Origin: Frigoribacterium sp. JB110
GTDB lineage: Bacteria; Actinomycetota; Actinomycetes; Actinomycetales; Microbacteriaceae
Reading direction: 5' to 3'
Assembly: GCF_900163665.1 (NCBI RefSeq)
Contig: NZ_FUIA01000011.1
Location: forward strand, 124,001 to 188,000
Length of the DNA: 64,000 nucleotides
The translations under genes were made by a program, and so were the position numbers. This document shows positions 35,630 through 45,600 of the stretch, in pieces; within the stretch, counting starts at the first letter, position 1, and each line of letters begins with the position of its first letter. The notes beneath the pieces are model-generated. The model made no database searches. It saw nothing but the letters and a program-made list of their open reading frames with translations, and was not told the origin of the DNA.

Positions 35630-36667
35630 GTGGAGCAGGTCGACGTGCTGGCGGTGATCGGCACCTGTGCCCCTGAACGGCGGCGCTACGCGAAGCGGCT
35701 CGCCGCGATGACTCGGCGGACCTTCGTGCCCGCCCGCCGGCTCGCGCTTGCCCCGGATCCGATCGATGAGGCGTTGGCGGTTGCACCGTGGTCAGACGCT
35801 CCCGCGGGGGCGGTGATCGAGTTCCCCGAATACACCGAAGTGACCGAGCTGATCGGCACGCTCGCCGCCCCGGACGCTCCCACCCGACTGACGGGTGTCG
35901 TGTGTCTGGTCGACGCGGCGCATCTGCGGGACGATCTTCACCAGGACAGCTACACACGCCACCCGGCGCCTCCGGGCGAGCACCCCTCAATGGGCCGGCA
36001 TGCCGCGCACGCACTGCTCGCCGTGAACCAGATCGAGTATGCCTCGGTGATCGTCCTGGTGAACTGGGCGACGCTGCCCACCGTGGATCTGTCGACGGTG
36101 ATGGCGCTGGTCAGCCACCTGAGCCCCCGAGCCCGGCTGCGCCTGCATCGGAACGCAATCGATCGGTGGGAGTGCGACACCGTATACACAGTCGGGCAGG
36201 AGCGCCCGGGCTGGGTCGGGATGTTGAACGGCGACTACGACCCCCACATGACCGACCTCCGCGTCAGCGCTTTTCACTACGAGAACGTGCGCCCGCTGCA
36301 TCCCGGCCGTCTCAAGCATCTGCTGGACGAGAGGATCGAAGCGGGCGAGTTCGGCGCGGTGATCCGCTCTGCCGGGTTCTGCCGGTTCGCCACCCGCCCG
36401 CAGATCATCGCTCGGTGGGATCACGTCGGCCAGGTGATCTCCTTCGATTCGCTCGGACGCGACGACGACCTTGGCGATGAGGACGATCTGCTCGCGCTGG
36501 GCCAGGATCTGGCGTTCATCGGAATCGATCTCGACACTGACGCGCTCAAGAAGGCGTTGGATGCGGCCGCGCTCACCGACACTGAGCTCGCCGCCGGCGC
36601 CCGGGCGTGGGTGCGATTCCCCGACCCGTTCCCCTCCTGGCCGGTCGTAGCGGATCGGACGGAGTGA
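35630..36667 (+). CDS. CobW-family (COG0523-like) protein with degenerate GTPase motifs
   Basis: About 345 residues. The start is taken at GTG 35630 because GGAGG sits 5 bases before it; an ATG 12 bases upstream has no site. The fold order of COG0523 zinc metallochaperones is visible: first strand DVLAVIGTC, EFPEYTEV in the switch region, CLVDAAHL, VLVNWATL, then a CobW_C domain (RVSAFHYENVRPLHPGRLKH) and FATRPQIIARWDHVG. The P-loop GxxxxGK(S/T) is replaced by GTCAPERRRY, NKxD by NWAT, and the CxCC metal motif is absent. It is probably not a GTPase. Zinc control through site 3. Confidence 0.8.
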   Translation: MEQVDVLAVIGTCAPERRRYAKRLAAMTRRTFVPARRLALAPDPIDEALAVAPWSDAPAGAVIEFPEYTEVTELIGTLAAPDAPTRLTGVVCLVDAAHLRDDLHQDSYTRHPAPPGEHPSMGRHAAHALLAVNQIEYASVIVLVNWATLPTVDLSTVMALVSHLSPRARLRLHRNAIDRWECDTVYTVGQERPGWVGMLNGDYDPHMTDLRVSAFHYENVRPLHPGRLKHLLDERIEAGEFGAVIRSAGFCRFATRPQIIARWDHVGQVISFDSLGRDDDLGDEDDLLALGQDLAFIGIDLDTDALKKALDAAALTDTELAAGARAWVRFPDPFPSWPVVADRTE

Positions 36668-36725
36668 CGGCGATGGTGGCCTCTCGATCATCGGCCCCCG
36701 TCCTGGATGATCGGCAGCCGGTCGG

Positions 36726-38435
36726 ATGAGCATGCGGGCCCCAAGCCGTTCCGGCCATCCCAGTGGGCATCCCGCCGACCGCACGTCCGTGCATGCGGAT
36801 GTGCGATCGGCGACGCCGCGGTGGGTGTTGTGGATCTCGGTCGGCATCGCCTGGGCGGGGGCTGCGGCTATCGCGTTGCTGTTCGTCCGGGTCGGTGCCG
36901 TCCTAGACGGGGAGCCGCTGACGACGGGACGGATCCTGCTACTCGTCACCCTCGCGTTGACGGCCGCCGGGTGCGCCGCAGCGGGCCCCGCTTTCTCTGA
37001 ATGGGCGTGTTCGGAGACAGAGCGGCATCTTCGGCACCTCGTGATCAGTCGTATCTTCACCGACGGTGTCATGACCGCGACCGGCCGCTCGGGAGAGTTG
37101 CTGTCGGTCGCGACCGACGCCACCGAGAAGACCGCACACTATCGTGCAGGGTTCCTCGGCCCGATCTTCGGCGCGCTGACCATTCCGTCCCTCGTGCTGG
37201 CGATTATGGCTCTCACGGTCGATGCAGCGACAGCAGGATGGCTCGCGCTGCTGGTGCTGCTCGTCCCGCCGCTGATCGGCGGGTTCCAGCGGATCGTCCG
37301 ACCGATCGGCACCGCGTACCGCCGCTCCCAGGCCCGGCTGACCGTAGCCTTCCTGGAGGCGATCCAGGCCCTGGGCACCCTCGTCTACGCCCGCGCCGCC
37401 GAGCGCGCCGGAGCGGAGCTGGCGCGTCGTGGCGAGCAGCATCGCCAACACCTGATGCGGCTACTGGCGGGCAACCAGCTGCTCATCCTCGTCGTCGACG
37501 CCGCATTCTCCCTCACGATCGTGGTCGCCGCCGCTGGTATCGCAACCACCCGCATTCTGGAGGAGACACTGACCCTGGGCGGCGGCGTGGCGATCGTGCT
37601 CATGACGACACTCGTGATCGGCCCGGTCGATGTCATCGGCCAGTTCTTCTACATCGGCATCGCCGGACGTGCCGCTCAGCGCAGGATCGGCGACCACCTC
37701 ACCGCCGCTGCATCGTCCACGCCCGCCCCCGCCGGTACTCGCCTCCGGGACCCCGACGGCCCCGGAACGGTGGTCCTCGAGCAGGTCACCGCGGGGTGGC
37801 CCGGAGGCGCCCCGGTCATCGAAGGAGTCTCGCTGCGCGTCGAGGCCGGTGAGAAAGTAGCACTGGTGGGCCCGAGCGGGATCGGCAAGTCCACCGTCGC
37901 CGCACTTCTGCAAACCCATCTGCTCCCGCGCGCCGGCCGCGTCCTCGTGGACGCTCTCGACACCCGGATCGCGGATGCGGATGAGGTGCGATCGCGGCTG
38001 GCCGTGGTCGAGCAGCGCACCTTCCTGTTCCTCGGCACCATCGCCGACAACCTGCGCCTGGCCGCTCCGCGCGCCGATGACCGGAGACTGTGGGAAGCGC
38101 TGGACCTCGCCGGACTGCGCGGAGAGATCGAAACCATGCCCGCCGGGCTCCACACTCAGGTCGGAGAGCATGGCCGGCTGCTATCCGGCGGGCAGGCGCA
38201 GCGGCTGCAGATCGCCCGCGCCTGGCTGCGCGACGCCCCGATCCTGTTGCTGGACGAGCCGACCTCCCAGGTCGACCTGGCCGGCGAGGCCGCGATCCTC
38301 GCCGCACTTGATCGGCTCGCGGCGGGTCGCACCGTGCTCATGATCGCCCACCGGCCCGGAGCGGTCCTCGCCGCCGACCGTGTGATCGACCTCAGCACCT
38401 TGATCCATCCCGGCACAGAGGGAGCGAGCGCATGA
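36726..38435 (+). CDS. ABC exporter half-transporter, CydD/IrtA-like (membrane plus ATPase)
   Basis: A 569-residue fused protein with a six-helix membrane domain (residues ~35-310), then an ATPase with Walker A GPSGIGKSTVA near 385, signature LSGGQAQRLQIARAW and Walker B ILLLDEPTSQVD. It begins 58 bases after the CobW-family gene and overlaps the next half-transporter by 4 bp, so the two are a heterodimer. The CydDC group exports thiols; related pairs import metallophores (IrtAB). In this zinc-regulated context either is possible. The ATG at 36726 is used; other in-frame starts lie further in. Confidence 0.85.
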   Translation: MSMRAPSRSGHPSGHPADRTSVHADVRSATPRWVLWISVGIAWAGAAAIALLFVRVGAVLDGEPLTTGRILLLVTLALTAAGCAAAGPAFSEWACSETERHLRHLVISRIFTDGVMTATGRSGELLSVATDATEKTAHYRAGFLGPIFGALTIPSLVLAIMALTVDAATAGWLALLVLLVPPLIGGFQRIVRPIGTAYRRSQARLTVAFLEAIQALGTLVYARAAERAGAELARRGEQHRQHLMRLLAGNQLLILVVDAAFSLTIVVAAAGIATTRILEETLTLGGGVAIVLMTTLVIGPVDVIGQFFYIGIAGRAAQRRIGDHLTAAASSTPAPAGTRLRDPDGPGTVVLEQVTAGWPGGAPVIEGVSLRVEAGEKVALVGPSGIGKSTVAALLQTHLLPRAGRVLVDALDTRIADADEVRSRLAVVEQRTFLFLGTIADNLRLAAPRADDRRLWEALDLAGLRGEIETMPAGLHTQVGEHGRLLSGGQAQRLQIARAWLRDAPILLLDEPTSQVDLAGEAAILAALDRLAAGRTVLMIAHRPGAVLAADRVIDLSTLIHPGTEGASA

Positions 38436-40141
38436 CCCGGCTCCGCCTGACCGCCTGGCTCATCGGCCACACCCGGCAGTTGCTTCCCCCTCTGGTCGTC
38501 TCCGTGCTGGCGAGAATCGCGAACCAGCTCCTCGCAGTCGCCCTGCTGACCGTCACGGCAGCCGCACTCGGCCAGGCCGCGACCGGATGGGCGGTGTCCG
38601 TGCCGAGCGTGATCGGTTGGCTCGCGGGCCTCGCCATCGCGAAAGCCGGTCTGCGATATCTGGAGCACTATGCTGGGCACTGGGTCGCCTTCACCGCTCT
38701 CCAGCGGCTGCGGGAGCTGTTCTTCACCCGTCTCGTCCCGCAAGCACCCGCGGCGACCACAGGACGCGCGGGAGCCGAGTTGACTGAGCGGGCCACCCGG
38801 GACATCGACCGTATCGAGGTGTTCTTCGCCCACGCCCTCCCGCCCGCCGCCTCCGCGCTGGTCGTACCAGCTGTCACGCTCACCTGGCTCGGGGTGGCGG
38901 TGGACGGACTCCTCGCCGCTGTGACGGCACCGTTCGTCGCAATAGCGCTGCTCCTACCCGCCTGGTCAAGCCCGGCGACGTGGCGGGCTGCCCGCCACGT
39001 CGCTACGGTGCGCGGGGCTCTCGCCGCGCGGGTCGGGGACGATATCCAGGGCACCCGCGAGGTGCTCGCCTTCGGCGCCCAACACGCCCGGCTGCGAGAC
39101 CTCGACGACACCGGCCGTGCGCTGACCTCCGCCCGCGAGCACGCCGCTGGCATCCAGGCGCAGCGCACCATGACGATCGTGCTGCTGCAGATGTTCTCGC
39201 TCATCGTGCCGCTCGCCATCGGCACAATGGCTGGCCTTCCACCGACCGAGACTGCCGTGGCGCTGGCGGTGGCGGTGGGATTGTGGGGGCCGGTACGCGG
39301 CGTCGAAGGCTTCGCCTCCGGCCTCGACACGGCCTTCGCCGCGACCGACCGCATCCGGCAGATCATCGACGCCGAACCGACCATACGCGACAGCGACTAT
39401 CCCGGTCCCGTACCCCAGCACGGTGGCGTCGAACTCCGAGGCGTCACCGCCCGTCACCCGGGCAGCGATCAGCCGACCCTCCGCGAGCTTTCCGCGCGAT
39501 TCGCCCCCGGCCGTTGGGCCTTCGTCACCGGAGTATCCGGTAGCGGGAAGTCCACGCTGGCCGCTCTCCTCGCCCGCGGTCTGGACCCCGAGAGCAGGAC
39601 AGTGCACCTGGGTGGCGCAGACGTGCGCGAGCTGCGGATCGACGACCTGCGCCGCCGGGTCGCCCTCGTCTCCCAGCACCCGACCCTGCTGTCGGGCACC
39701 ATCGCCGACAACCTGCACCTGACCGCCCCTGACGCAAACGAGGCAACCATCGTCGAGGCGATCACGATCGCGGCGCTCGATGACTGGCTCGCGTTACTCC
39801 CGAAAGGGCTGGACACTCGCCTGCGTGAACGCGGAGTGACCGTGTCCGGCGGGCAGTTGCAGCGGCTCGCCCTCGCCCGAGCGTTAGTCCACTGTCCCGA
39901 AGTGCTCGTGCTCGACGAGGCCCTCAGCCAGCTCGACGCCGCAACAGCGCACACCGTCCGCAAGCGCCTCGCGCGCACCCGCAGGGGCCTGACGGTCATC
40001 GAGATCACGCACCGCGCCGACCTCGTTCCCGACGATGCCGCCGTCTTCGTGATCGACCGCGGGCGTGTCATCGAGGCCGGTACAGCCCGGGTCCTTCGCA
40101 GTGCGGCGGGCTCGTTCGCCCGCCTCGAGGCGAGGATCTGA
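38432..40141 (+). CDS. ABC exporter half-transporter, CydC/IrtB-like partner
   Basis: 569 residues (MTRLRLTAWLIGHTRQLLPP), a membrane domain and an ATPase: Walker A GVSGSGKSTLA near 367, signature VSGGQLQRLALARAL, Walker B VLVLDEALSQLD. Coupled to 36726-38435 by ATGA overlap; same length and organisation. Downstream, the convergent His-rich gene ends 70 bases away. It is presumably the last gene of the zinc-regulated plus-strand unit starting at 35630. Confidence 0.85.
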   Translation: MTRLRLTAWLIGHTRQLLPPLVVSVLARIANQLLAVALLTVTAAALGQAATGWAVSVPSVIGWLAGLAIAKAGLRYLEHYAGHWVAFTALQRLRELFFTRLVPQAPAATTGRAGAELTERATRDIDRIEVFFAHALPPAASALVVPAVTLTWLGVAVDGLLAAVTAPFVAIALLLPAWSSPATWRAARHVATVRGALAARVGDDIQGTREVLAFGAQHARLRDLDDTGRALTSAREHAAGIQAQRTMTIVLLQMFSLIVPLAIGTMAGLPPTETAVALAVAVGLWGPVRGVEGFASGLDTAFAATDRIRQIIDAEPTIRDSDYPGPVPQHGGVELRGVTARHPGSDQPTLRELSARFAPGRWAFVTGVSGSGKSTLAALLARGLDPESRTVHLGGADVRELRIDDLRRRVALVSQHPTLLSGTIADNLHLTAPDANEATIVEAITIAALDDWLALLPKGLDTRLRERGVTVSGGQLQRLALARALVHCPEVLVLDEALSQLDAATAHTVRKRLARTRRGLTVIEITHRADLVPDDAAVFVIDRGRVIEAGTARVLRSAAGSFARLEARI

Positions 40142-40212
40142 GGGAGCCGGACATGGGTGAGCGGATGCGCGAGCTGTGTCGCGCATCCCCTCACCCTGGC
40201 GCCGGTGCGGTG

Positions 40213-40509
40213 TCAATGCTCGTCATAGTGGTCCTCGTGGACCGCGTGCCTGTGGCCGTCGTGGACGTAGTCGACGTGCCCATCATGCGCGACGGTTTCG
40301 TGTCCGCAGTCGGCGCCGTGAGCGTGGTCGGCCGGAGTGTGCTCGGCGATGGACTCGTGCTCGTCGTAATGGTCGCCATGCAGGGCGTGGCGGTGAGTGC
40401 CGTGCACGTAGTCGACGTGGTCGCCGTGCCGCACCGGCTCATGCCCGCAGCCGGTGCCGTGCTGATGCTCGGACGTCGTGTGCTCCGCGTGGATGTCTGT
40501 GATGGTCAT
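40213..40509 (-). CDS. Histidine-rich duplicated metal-binding protein
   Basis: 98 residues, 25 of them histidine by my count. Two 37-residue repeats with identical histidine spacing (11 His each): CGHEPVRHGDHVDYVHGTHR and CGHETVAHDGHVDYVHDGHR, each ending DHYDEH. No signal peptide or membrane helix, so a cytoplasmic zinc buffer or chaperone is likely. It is coupled to the ArsR regulator (ATGA overlap), which suggests that it is expressed with a metal-responsive repressor. Related proteins are often misnamed zinc transporter permease. Confidence 0.85.
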   Translation of the reverse strand: MTITDIHAEHTTSEHQHGTGCGHEPVRHGDHVDYVHGTHRHALHGDHYDEHESIAEHTPADHAHGADCGHETVAHDGHVDYVHDGHRHAVHEDHYDEH

Positions 40510-40859
40510 GCTGACTCCTGTTCTGGATGGGTGGGTTCCTCGTCCGCGACCTCTTCGGTCGCGGCAGGCTCTCGGACGTGGGCGAGCGCGTCGGCGATCA
40601 CATGGCTGACATGCAAGTCGGCCATGCGGTACGTGATCTCCTTGCCGTGGCGCGTCGAGGCCGCCAGGCCCGCCTGTCGCAGCGTCCGCAGATGCTGCGA
40701 CACCAGCGGCTGCGACAGCCCACTCGCCTCCGCGAGGGCGCTCACTGTGCGCGGCTCCTGCCCGATCAGATGCAGCAACCCGAGCCTCGACTCACTACCG
40801 AGGACTTTGAATAGCTGCGCCGCATCGGCAAGCCCCGTCTCCACGCCCATGATTTTCAT
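40506..40859 (-). CDS. ArsR/SmtB-family metal-responsive regulator
   Basis: About 117 residues from ATG 40859 (MKIMGVETGLADAAQLFKVL); ATG 40850 is an alternative. Winged HTH: SALAEASGLSQPLVSQHLRT with recognition helix LSQPLVSQHL. The C-terminal helix DLHVSHVIADALAHVRE carries Asp/His/His spaced like the alpha-5 zinc site of SmtB/CzrA regulators. Divergent from the Fur-family gene with a Zur-like palindrome between. Likely derepressed by excess zinc, the opposite arm to Zur. Confidence 0.85.
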   Translation of the reverse strand: MKIMGVETGLADAAQLFKVLGSESRLGLLHLIGQEPRTVSALAEASGLSQPLVSQHLRTLRQAGLAASTRHGKEITYRMADLHVSHVIADALAHVREPAATEEVADEEPTHPEQESA

Positions 40860-40900
40860 CCCATCACACACATAAACAGATTGCAATGTGACTATACTAC

Positions 40901-40915
40901 TGAGAGTGCTTCTCA
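40901..40915. promoter_or_regulatory. Zur-type box (site 4)
   Basis: TGAGAGTGCTTCTCA lies between the ArsR and Fur-family genes, 22 bases before the Fur start. Autoregulation of Zur is suggested. An ACATAAACAGATTGCAATGTG stretch just beside it (40869-40889) could be the ArsR operator. Confidence 0.65.
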
Positions 40916-40936
40916 CCCCGCAGAGAGGAGGCGACC

Positions 40937-41335
40937 ATGAACGCCGCGATCCGTGAACGCCGTCAGACCGTCCAGAAGGAAGCCGTGCGCCAAGCCCTTG
41001 AGGAGGCAACCGGCTTCATCTCCGCCACTCAGCTGCACCAGCGCATCAATACCGAAGGCACTCCCATCGGGCTGGCGACCGTGTATCGGCAATTGAATGC
41101 GCTGGCCGAGTCGGGGCACGCCGACACAATCCCCGTGCCCAGCGGACAACTGTTCCGAGCCTGCGAGCCTGGTGCGCATCACCACCACCTGGTCTGCGAG
41201 GAATGCGGAACGGCTGTGGAGATCGAACCATCCGACGAGGAGTGGATCCGCGACACCGCCGCACGTCACGGATTCACCGTGACCCGCCACATCCTCGAGG
41301 TCTTTGGACGTTGCGCGGACTGCGCTGCTGCGTAG
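40937..41335 (+). CDS. zur: Fur-family regulator, probable zinc uptake regulator Zur
   Basis: A 132-residue Fur-family repressor (MNAAIRERRQTVQKEAVRQA). DNA-binding helix region GLATVYRQLNALAESGHADT; metal region HHHHLVCEECG (His cluster and CxxC) and a second pair GRCADC near the C-terminus, together the structural zinc site. The dimer-domain segment EVFGRCADC and short length fit Zur rather than Fur or PerR. The surrounding set of zinc-starvation genes with a shared palindrome supports Zur. Zur with zinc would repress the island; loss of zinc would release it. Confidence 0.88.
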   Translation: MNAAIRERRQTVQKEAVRQALEEATGFISATQLHQRINTEGTPIGLATVYRQLNALAESGHADTIPVPSGQLFRACEPGAHHHHLVCEECGTAVEIEPSDEEWIRDTAARHGFTVTRHILEVFGRCADCAAA

Positions 41336-41701
41336 CACGCCGCGGGAAGGAACGGATACCGATATATGCCAGGCCGCGCCCGTGTAGCTAGTAGGCGAAG
41401 GCCGAGCCGGGCTGCCGGGGGATGAAGGAGAACCGGGCAGGCGTCAACTCAGGACTCAATCGGCCGTGGAGCAGGGGGCCGATGACCCGCGCGACGCCGA
41501 CCATGATGAGGAGCGAAAGCCACCGCACCACCCGCCCCCAGCCAGGCAGAACCCACGTAATCGACGGTGCAGGATCTGCACATCTGAGCAGTAGCGGTTC
41601 GCACTGGTGACGTCGCAACCTTTCCTGGCCGAACATGCCCATCGTGCGGTGACGAACCGCTGGGAAGTCCCTCCCTGCACCTGTGTCTGAACCTCGCCCC
41701 G
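41336..41701. other. Gap with one doubtful small minus-strand frame
   Basis: Between Zur and the lytic transglycosylase. A minus-strand frame 41388-41642 (84 codons, MGMFGQERLRRHQCEPLLLR) contains one hydrophobic helix (WLSLLIMVGVARVIGPLL) but no recognisable domain or clear ribosome binding site. It may be a remnant. Confidence 0.35.
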
Positions 41702-42616
41702 TCAACCCCGCTCTGCATAATAGGCAGCGGCGTCGGCGACGCGGTTGTTGTACTCGATCGTCGGGTTGTATGCGTGGATGGCGGCAATCCAGTTGTCGGC
41801 GACCGTGAGGTCCCCGCCCACGTCGCAGAGGTATCGTGCTGCGGCGAGTGCGCTGTCGTCGATGTTCTGCGGGTCGCGGATGCCGTCGCCGTTGCCGTCG
41901 GCGCCCCATTGCGCCCAGGTTGTCGGGATGAACTGCATCGGACCGACCGCGCGGTCCCAGACGGCGTCGCCGTCCAGCATGCCCGCGTCGGTGTCGCGAA
42001 TCGCCTCGGTGGTCTCCCCGGTCAACGGGATGCCGATGATTGCCGGGCGAGCGACGCCGTCGGCACCGAGATGCGAACCGTGAATGGTGCCGTGCTCGGA
42101 TTCGACGTGGCCGATGCCGGCAAGGGTGTTCCAGCCCAGACCGCACGCCGGATACTCGGACGCCGCGACGAGGGAAGCGCCGGCGTACGCGATCAGGGCA
42201 CGGACGGGGATACTGGTGTTGTCTGACAGCTCAGCTACCCAGTTCTCGTCGACAAGGTCTGTGAGCGGACGCTCGTGCTGCTGCGAAGGTGCCGCATACG
42301 GTGTCTGCCTCGGATCCGGCCGCGGTGTGGTTCCCGACAGCTCAGCCGCGACATACGACGTCGGATCCGGATCCGGTCGCGGTGACAGGGATGCCGCGAC
42401 CAGCGCCCCGGCGACCAGGACCACACCCAGTGCCGCGCTCAGCACCGAGCCGATGACCCATCCCCGACCGGTTCTCGAGGACGCCAGCGTCTGCACAAGG
42501 TCATTTTCTTCGGTGTCATCCACGTCCGCGCTCGCCAGGAGCGCGTCGAACTCGCTCAGAGGGTCCGCTTCCACGGGCGGACCTTCTGAGCGAGCAGAGG
42601 TCGGGGTCATGCGCAC
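41702..42616 (-). CDS. Membrane-anchored lytic transglycosylase, last gene of the transporter operon
   Basis: A 304-residue protein: acidic cytoplasmic N-terminus, one membrane helix (GSVLSAALGVVLVAGALVAA near residue 60), a proline-rich linker, then an MltB/SLT-type domain with catalytic Glu in AGIGHVESEHG, followed by AVGPMQFIPTTWAQWGADGN and NIDDSALAAARYLC. It cleaves MurNAc-GlcNAc bonds. It starts 7 bases after the stop of the 1033-residue surface protein on the same strand, so it is probably co-transcribed. A likely role is opening peptidoglycan locally so that the large anchored proteins can be inserted or exposed. Confidence 0.88.
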   Translation of the reverse strand: MRMTPTSARSEGPPVEADPLSEFDALLASADVDDTEENDLVQTLASSRTGRGWVIGSVLSAALGVVLVAGALVAASLSPRPDPDPTSYVAAELSGTTPRPDPRQTPYAAPSQQHERPLTDLVDENWVAELSDNTSIPVRALIAYAGASLVAASEYPACGLGWNTLAGIGHVESEHGTIHGSHLGADGVARPAIIGIPLTGETTEAIRDTDAGMLDGDAVWDRAVGPMQFIPTTWAQWGADGNGDGIRDPQNIDDSALAAARYLCDVGGDLTVADNWIAAIHAYNPTIEYNNRVADAAAYYAERG

Positions 42617-42623
42617 CTCGAGA

Positions 42624-45600
42624 TCATGACGAACCGGTCGTGTCGACGGGCGCTGCTTGTGTCCGAAGCCGACGTACGTACCACAGGGTGACGCCGATGA
42701 TTCCTGCGATGATCAGCACACCTCCGCCCACGATGCCTCCCACGACGGCGGGATTCACGTCCTCGCCGAAGATCGCGTCGAGCACGCCGTTGTCTTCGTC
42801 CTCGCCCTCCGTGTGTTTAGTCCTCAGCGTCTGATTCTGCTTCTGCTTTTCCTTCTCCTCAGCCTCTGCGGCAGCGGCCTGCGCTGCGGCGTCGGCCTGG
42901 GCTGCGGCGACGGCGTCGGCCGTCGACTGGTGCACGGCCGCGTTGACGGCGGCCGCCGTGCTGGCATCCGCGGACCGCAGGCCGCAGAAGGCATCGCCGA
43001 GCGGCACGTCGCCGACCTGGAACACGTACGTGTGCGCCGCCGTGCGGATGGATGAGCCCGTCTTCGGGTTGGTTGCCACGGCGTGCACGGTCAGCTTGTA
43101 GACGCCTTTTTGCGAGAACACCCACTGTGCGTGCGTGTGCGCAGGTTCGGCTTCTCGGATGGTGCCGGGGAAGCTGTATCCGCCATGGGTGAGGAGCGGT
43201 CTGAAGTCACCGAACGATCCCTGCGTGTACATGTACGCGCGCCCGGGGCCGTTGACGCCGGTGATGTTGATCGACACGTCGGTGTATCCGCTTCCGGCCG
43301 TGCTGAATGTCTCCCAGCCGGGCCAGATGAGGGCGGGATCCTGGGTCAGCGGGAGCACGTATCCCGATGGCGCCCCGGGCGTCCCGCCGGGGATGTTGCC
43401 GCGATAGGCGGATTCCTTGACCTTGAGTAGGACGGTCTCGGCTTCGCGGATCACCCGGTGGCCGGTGACGTCCTCGAGAAGTTGCAGGACGGCCTTGCCG
43501 TTGGCGGCGGACACGTAGAACGCGTCGATGTGCCCGTGGTCGAGTGTGACGCCCGGGGCGCATTGCTGGCCCGGTGCTTTGGGCGGCGGCTTGCTGCCGC
43601 CCCCGCCCGGAGTGCTCCCACCGCTGCCGGGGTTGCTGCTTCCACCCCCGGGGTTGCTCCCCCCGCCTCCGGGGTTGCCGCCTCCACCGGGGTTGCCGCC
43701 GCTGTCGGGGGCGACGACGGTGAAGTTGTCCCAGCCGATCAGTTCGTCATCGACGCTCTTGAGGACGAGCCGATGCGTGCCGGGGGCGATCTGTTGGGGG
43801 ACGTCGATCGAGAATGCGCCTTTGAGGTCGGCTTGCACCCACCCGAGCCAGACCGGCTTTGGGTCATGGCTCCACGCCGAGACCCATTCTCCGAAGTGCG
43901 GCTCGTCCACTGCCACGGCGAGGGAGCCGTCGGGTGCGGGCGCGACCTCCTTCTTGGCGTTGGTGACCTTCACGCTCGTCGCGGGCTTCACCCCGGCCAG
44001 TTCCGTATCGTCGACGGGGATGGTGTCGTCGTGCTCCGGTTTGGGCGTGTCCTCGCCGGCGACGGTGAGGGTGACAGGTGTGGACTGCGAGGCAGTGACG
44101 TCGTCCTTCCAGGTGGGGATGAACTCGGCAACGATCCTGTGCCCGCCGGGGGTGAGAGAATCGGTCCGGAATTCTGCTTTCCCGTCTTTCACGGGGGTGT
44201 GCCCGAGAATCGAGTTGCTCTTCTCGTCTCGGAACTGCACGGCGCCGACAGCATCTGCGGGGCTGACCTCGCTGGTCAGCAGGATCGCCTCGCCGGCGTC
44301 GAGGTCCTTCGTCGAGCTGCGCAGCGTGACCGAGGAGGACTGCGTGTGCGCATCGAGATCCCCGACGACGAAGACGTAGTCGTTCGTCGCCGTCTGCTGA
44401 CGGCCATCGACCTTCCCGGTCATCGAGAAGGTCAGCGTGTAGGTGCCGGCCTTGGTGAACACCCAGTTCATGTGGGTGTGCTGGGGAACACCGAGGGTCC
44501 AGGGCGTCAGCTGGTCCTTGGAACTGAACACCCGGGATGGCCCGTTCTGGAACACTTCGACGTCGCCGGGGCCGGTGACCGTGTCGAGCGTCACGGTAAG
44601 GCGTGCGTTAGGGTCGACGGCGGCGCGCAGGCTGGGATCTTCCGTGCTGAAGCCGGGCCAGATGATGTCGTGGTCCTGCGTCTGCGGCGCCATCCAAATG
44701 GTGCTCCCCGGTGCGCCGAGGAACTCATATCCTGGCCCACCGGGAAATGTCTGCTTCGCCTTGTCGTTGACGTGGAAGAGCAGACGCCGGGTCTCGAGGC
44801 GGCTGCCGAGATCGATCTGACCGTCTCCGTCGACGTCCATGTCCGCCTTGGACTGCAGCACGAGGGTGCCGTTGTCGACATATGCGGAGACCGCGTCGGT
44901 GTGGACGGCGCCGACGATGGTCTTCTCCTGGCTCGGCGGCGCAGGTTGGTCGGACTGGCCCTCGGGTTCGGGGATGTCCTCCGCGTCATCTTTGACATCG
45001 GCGTCTCCCAGCGCGGGGGTGTCCTGCTCCCCCGCGCCGTCGGCGTCGGGGGTGACCTCGGCCTCGGCTCCGGCTTCTGGATCGGTATTCGTCTGCGGTT
45101 CCGGCTCGGGGGCCGGTGCTGGCGCGTGTGGGAGCGGGTCGGTGACTCGGAACAGCATCGTGGTCGGCGCGCTCTCGCCCACGACCGTCCCCTCGGTATC
45201 GACCAGCGTTGCCGTGGCCGTCAGAGAGTAGTCGCCCGGTGCCGTGAAATACCACGATGTAGGAGTGGTGGCGCCCGCATCGAGTGGCGCGTGCTCAGGC
45301 GCGTCCGTCGCCGTGCCCAACAACCACGCGCTGCCGTCCTCCGAGGTGACCACGGCCTGCGGCGTCGTCGAGCCCGAGTTGTCGGCGGCTACTCCGCCCG
45401 GGAGGACGATCTCGCTCCACCGGAGCTGCACGGTGCCCGCGGTGGCATCCATGGCGGAGGTGTCCAAGTGGGCGGTGAACCGTGCCGTGCCGTCGACGGT
45501 GATCATCGTGTCTGAGAGCACCGGTTGCCCGTTGGTATCGGCAATGCCCAGTTCGAGCGATCCGTCGGCGCCAGGGGCGATCTGGGCGAGGGTCGCGCCG

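Noticed and set aside
43590-43700. Short direct repeats rich in CCCCCGG/GGGTTGCC resembling a repeat array
   Set aside because: They encode the Gly/Pro/Ser linker of the surface protein (GGGGNPGGGG-like); low-complexity coding repeats, not CRISPR or iterons.
43458-45515. 685-codon plus-strand frame opposite the 1033-residue surface protein
   Set aside because: Antisense of a gene with signal peptide, repeats and anchor; no domain, no ribosome binding site.
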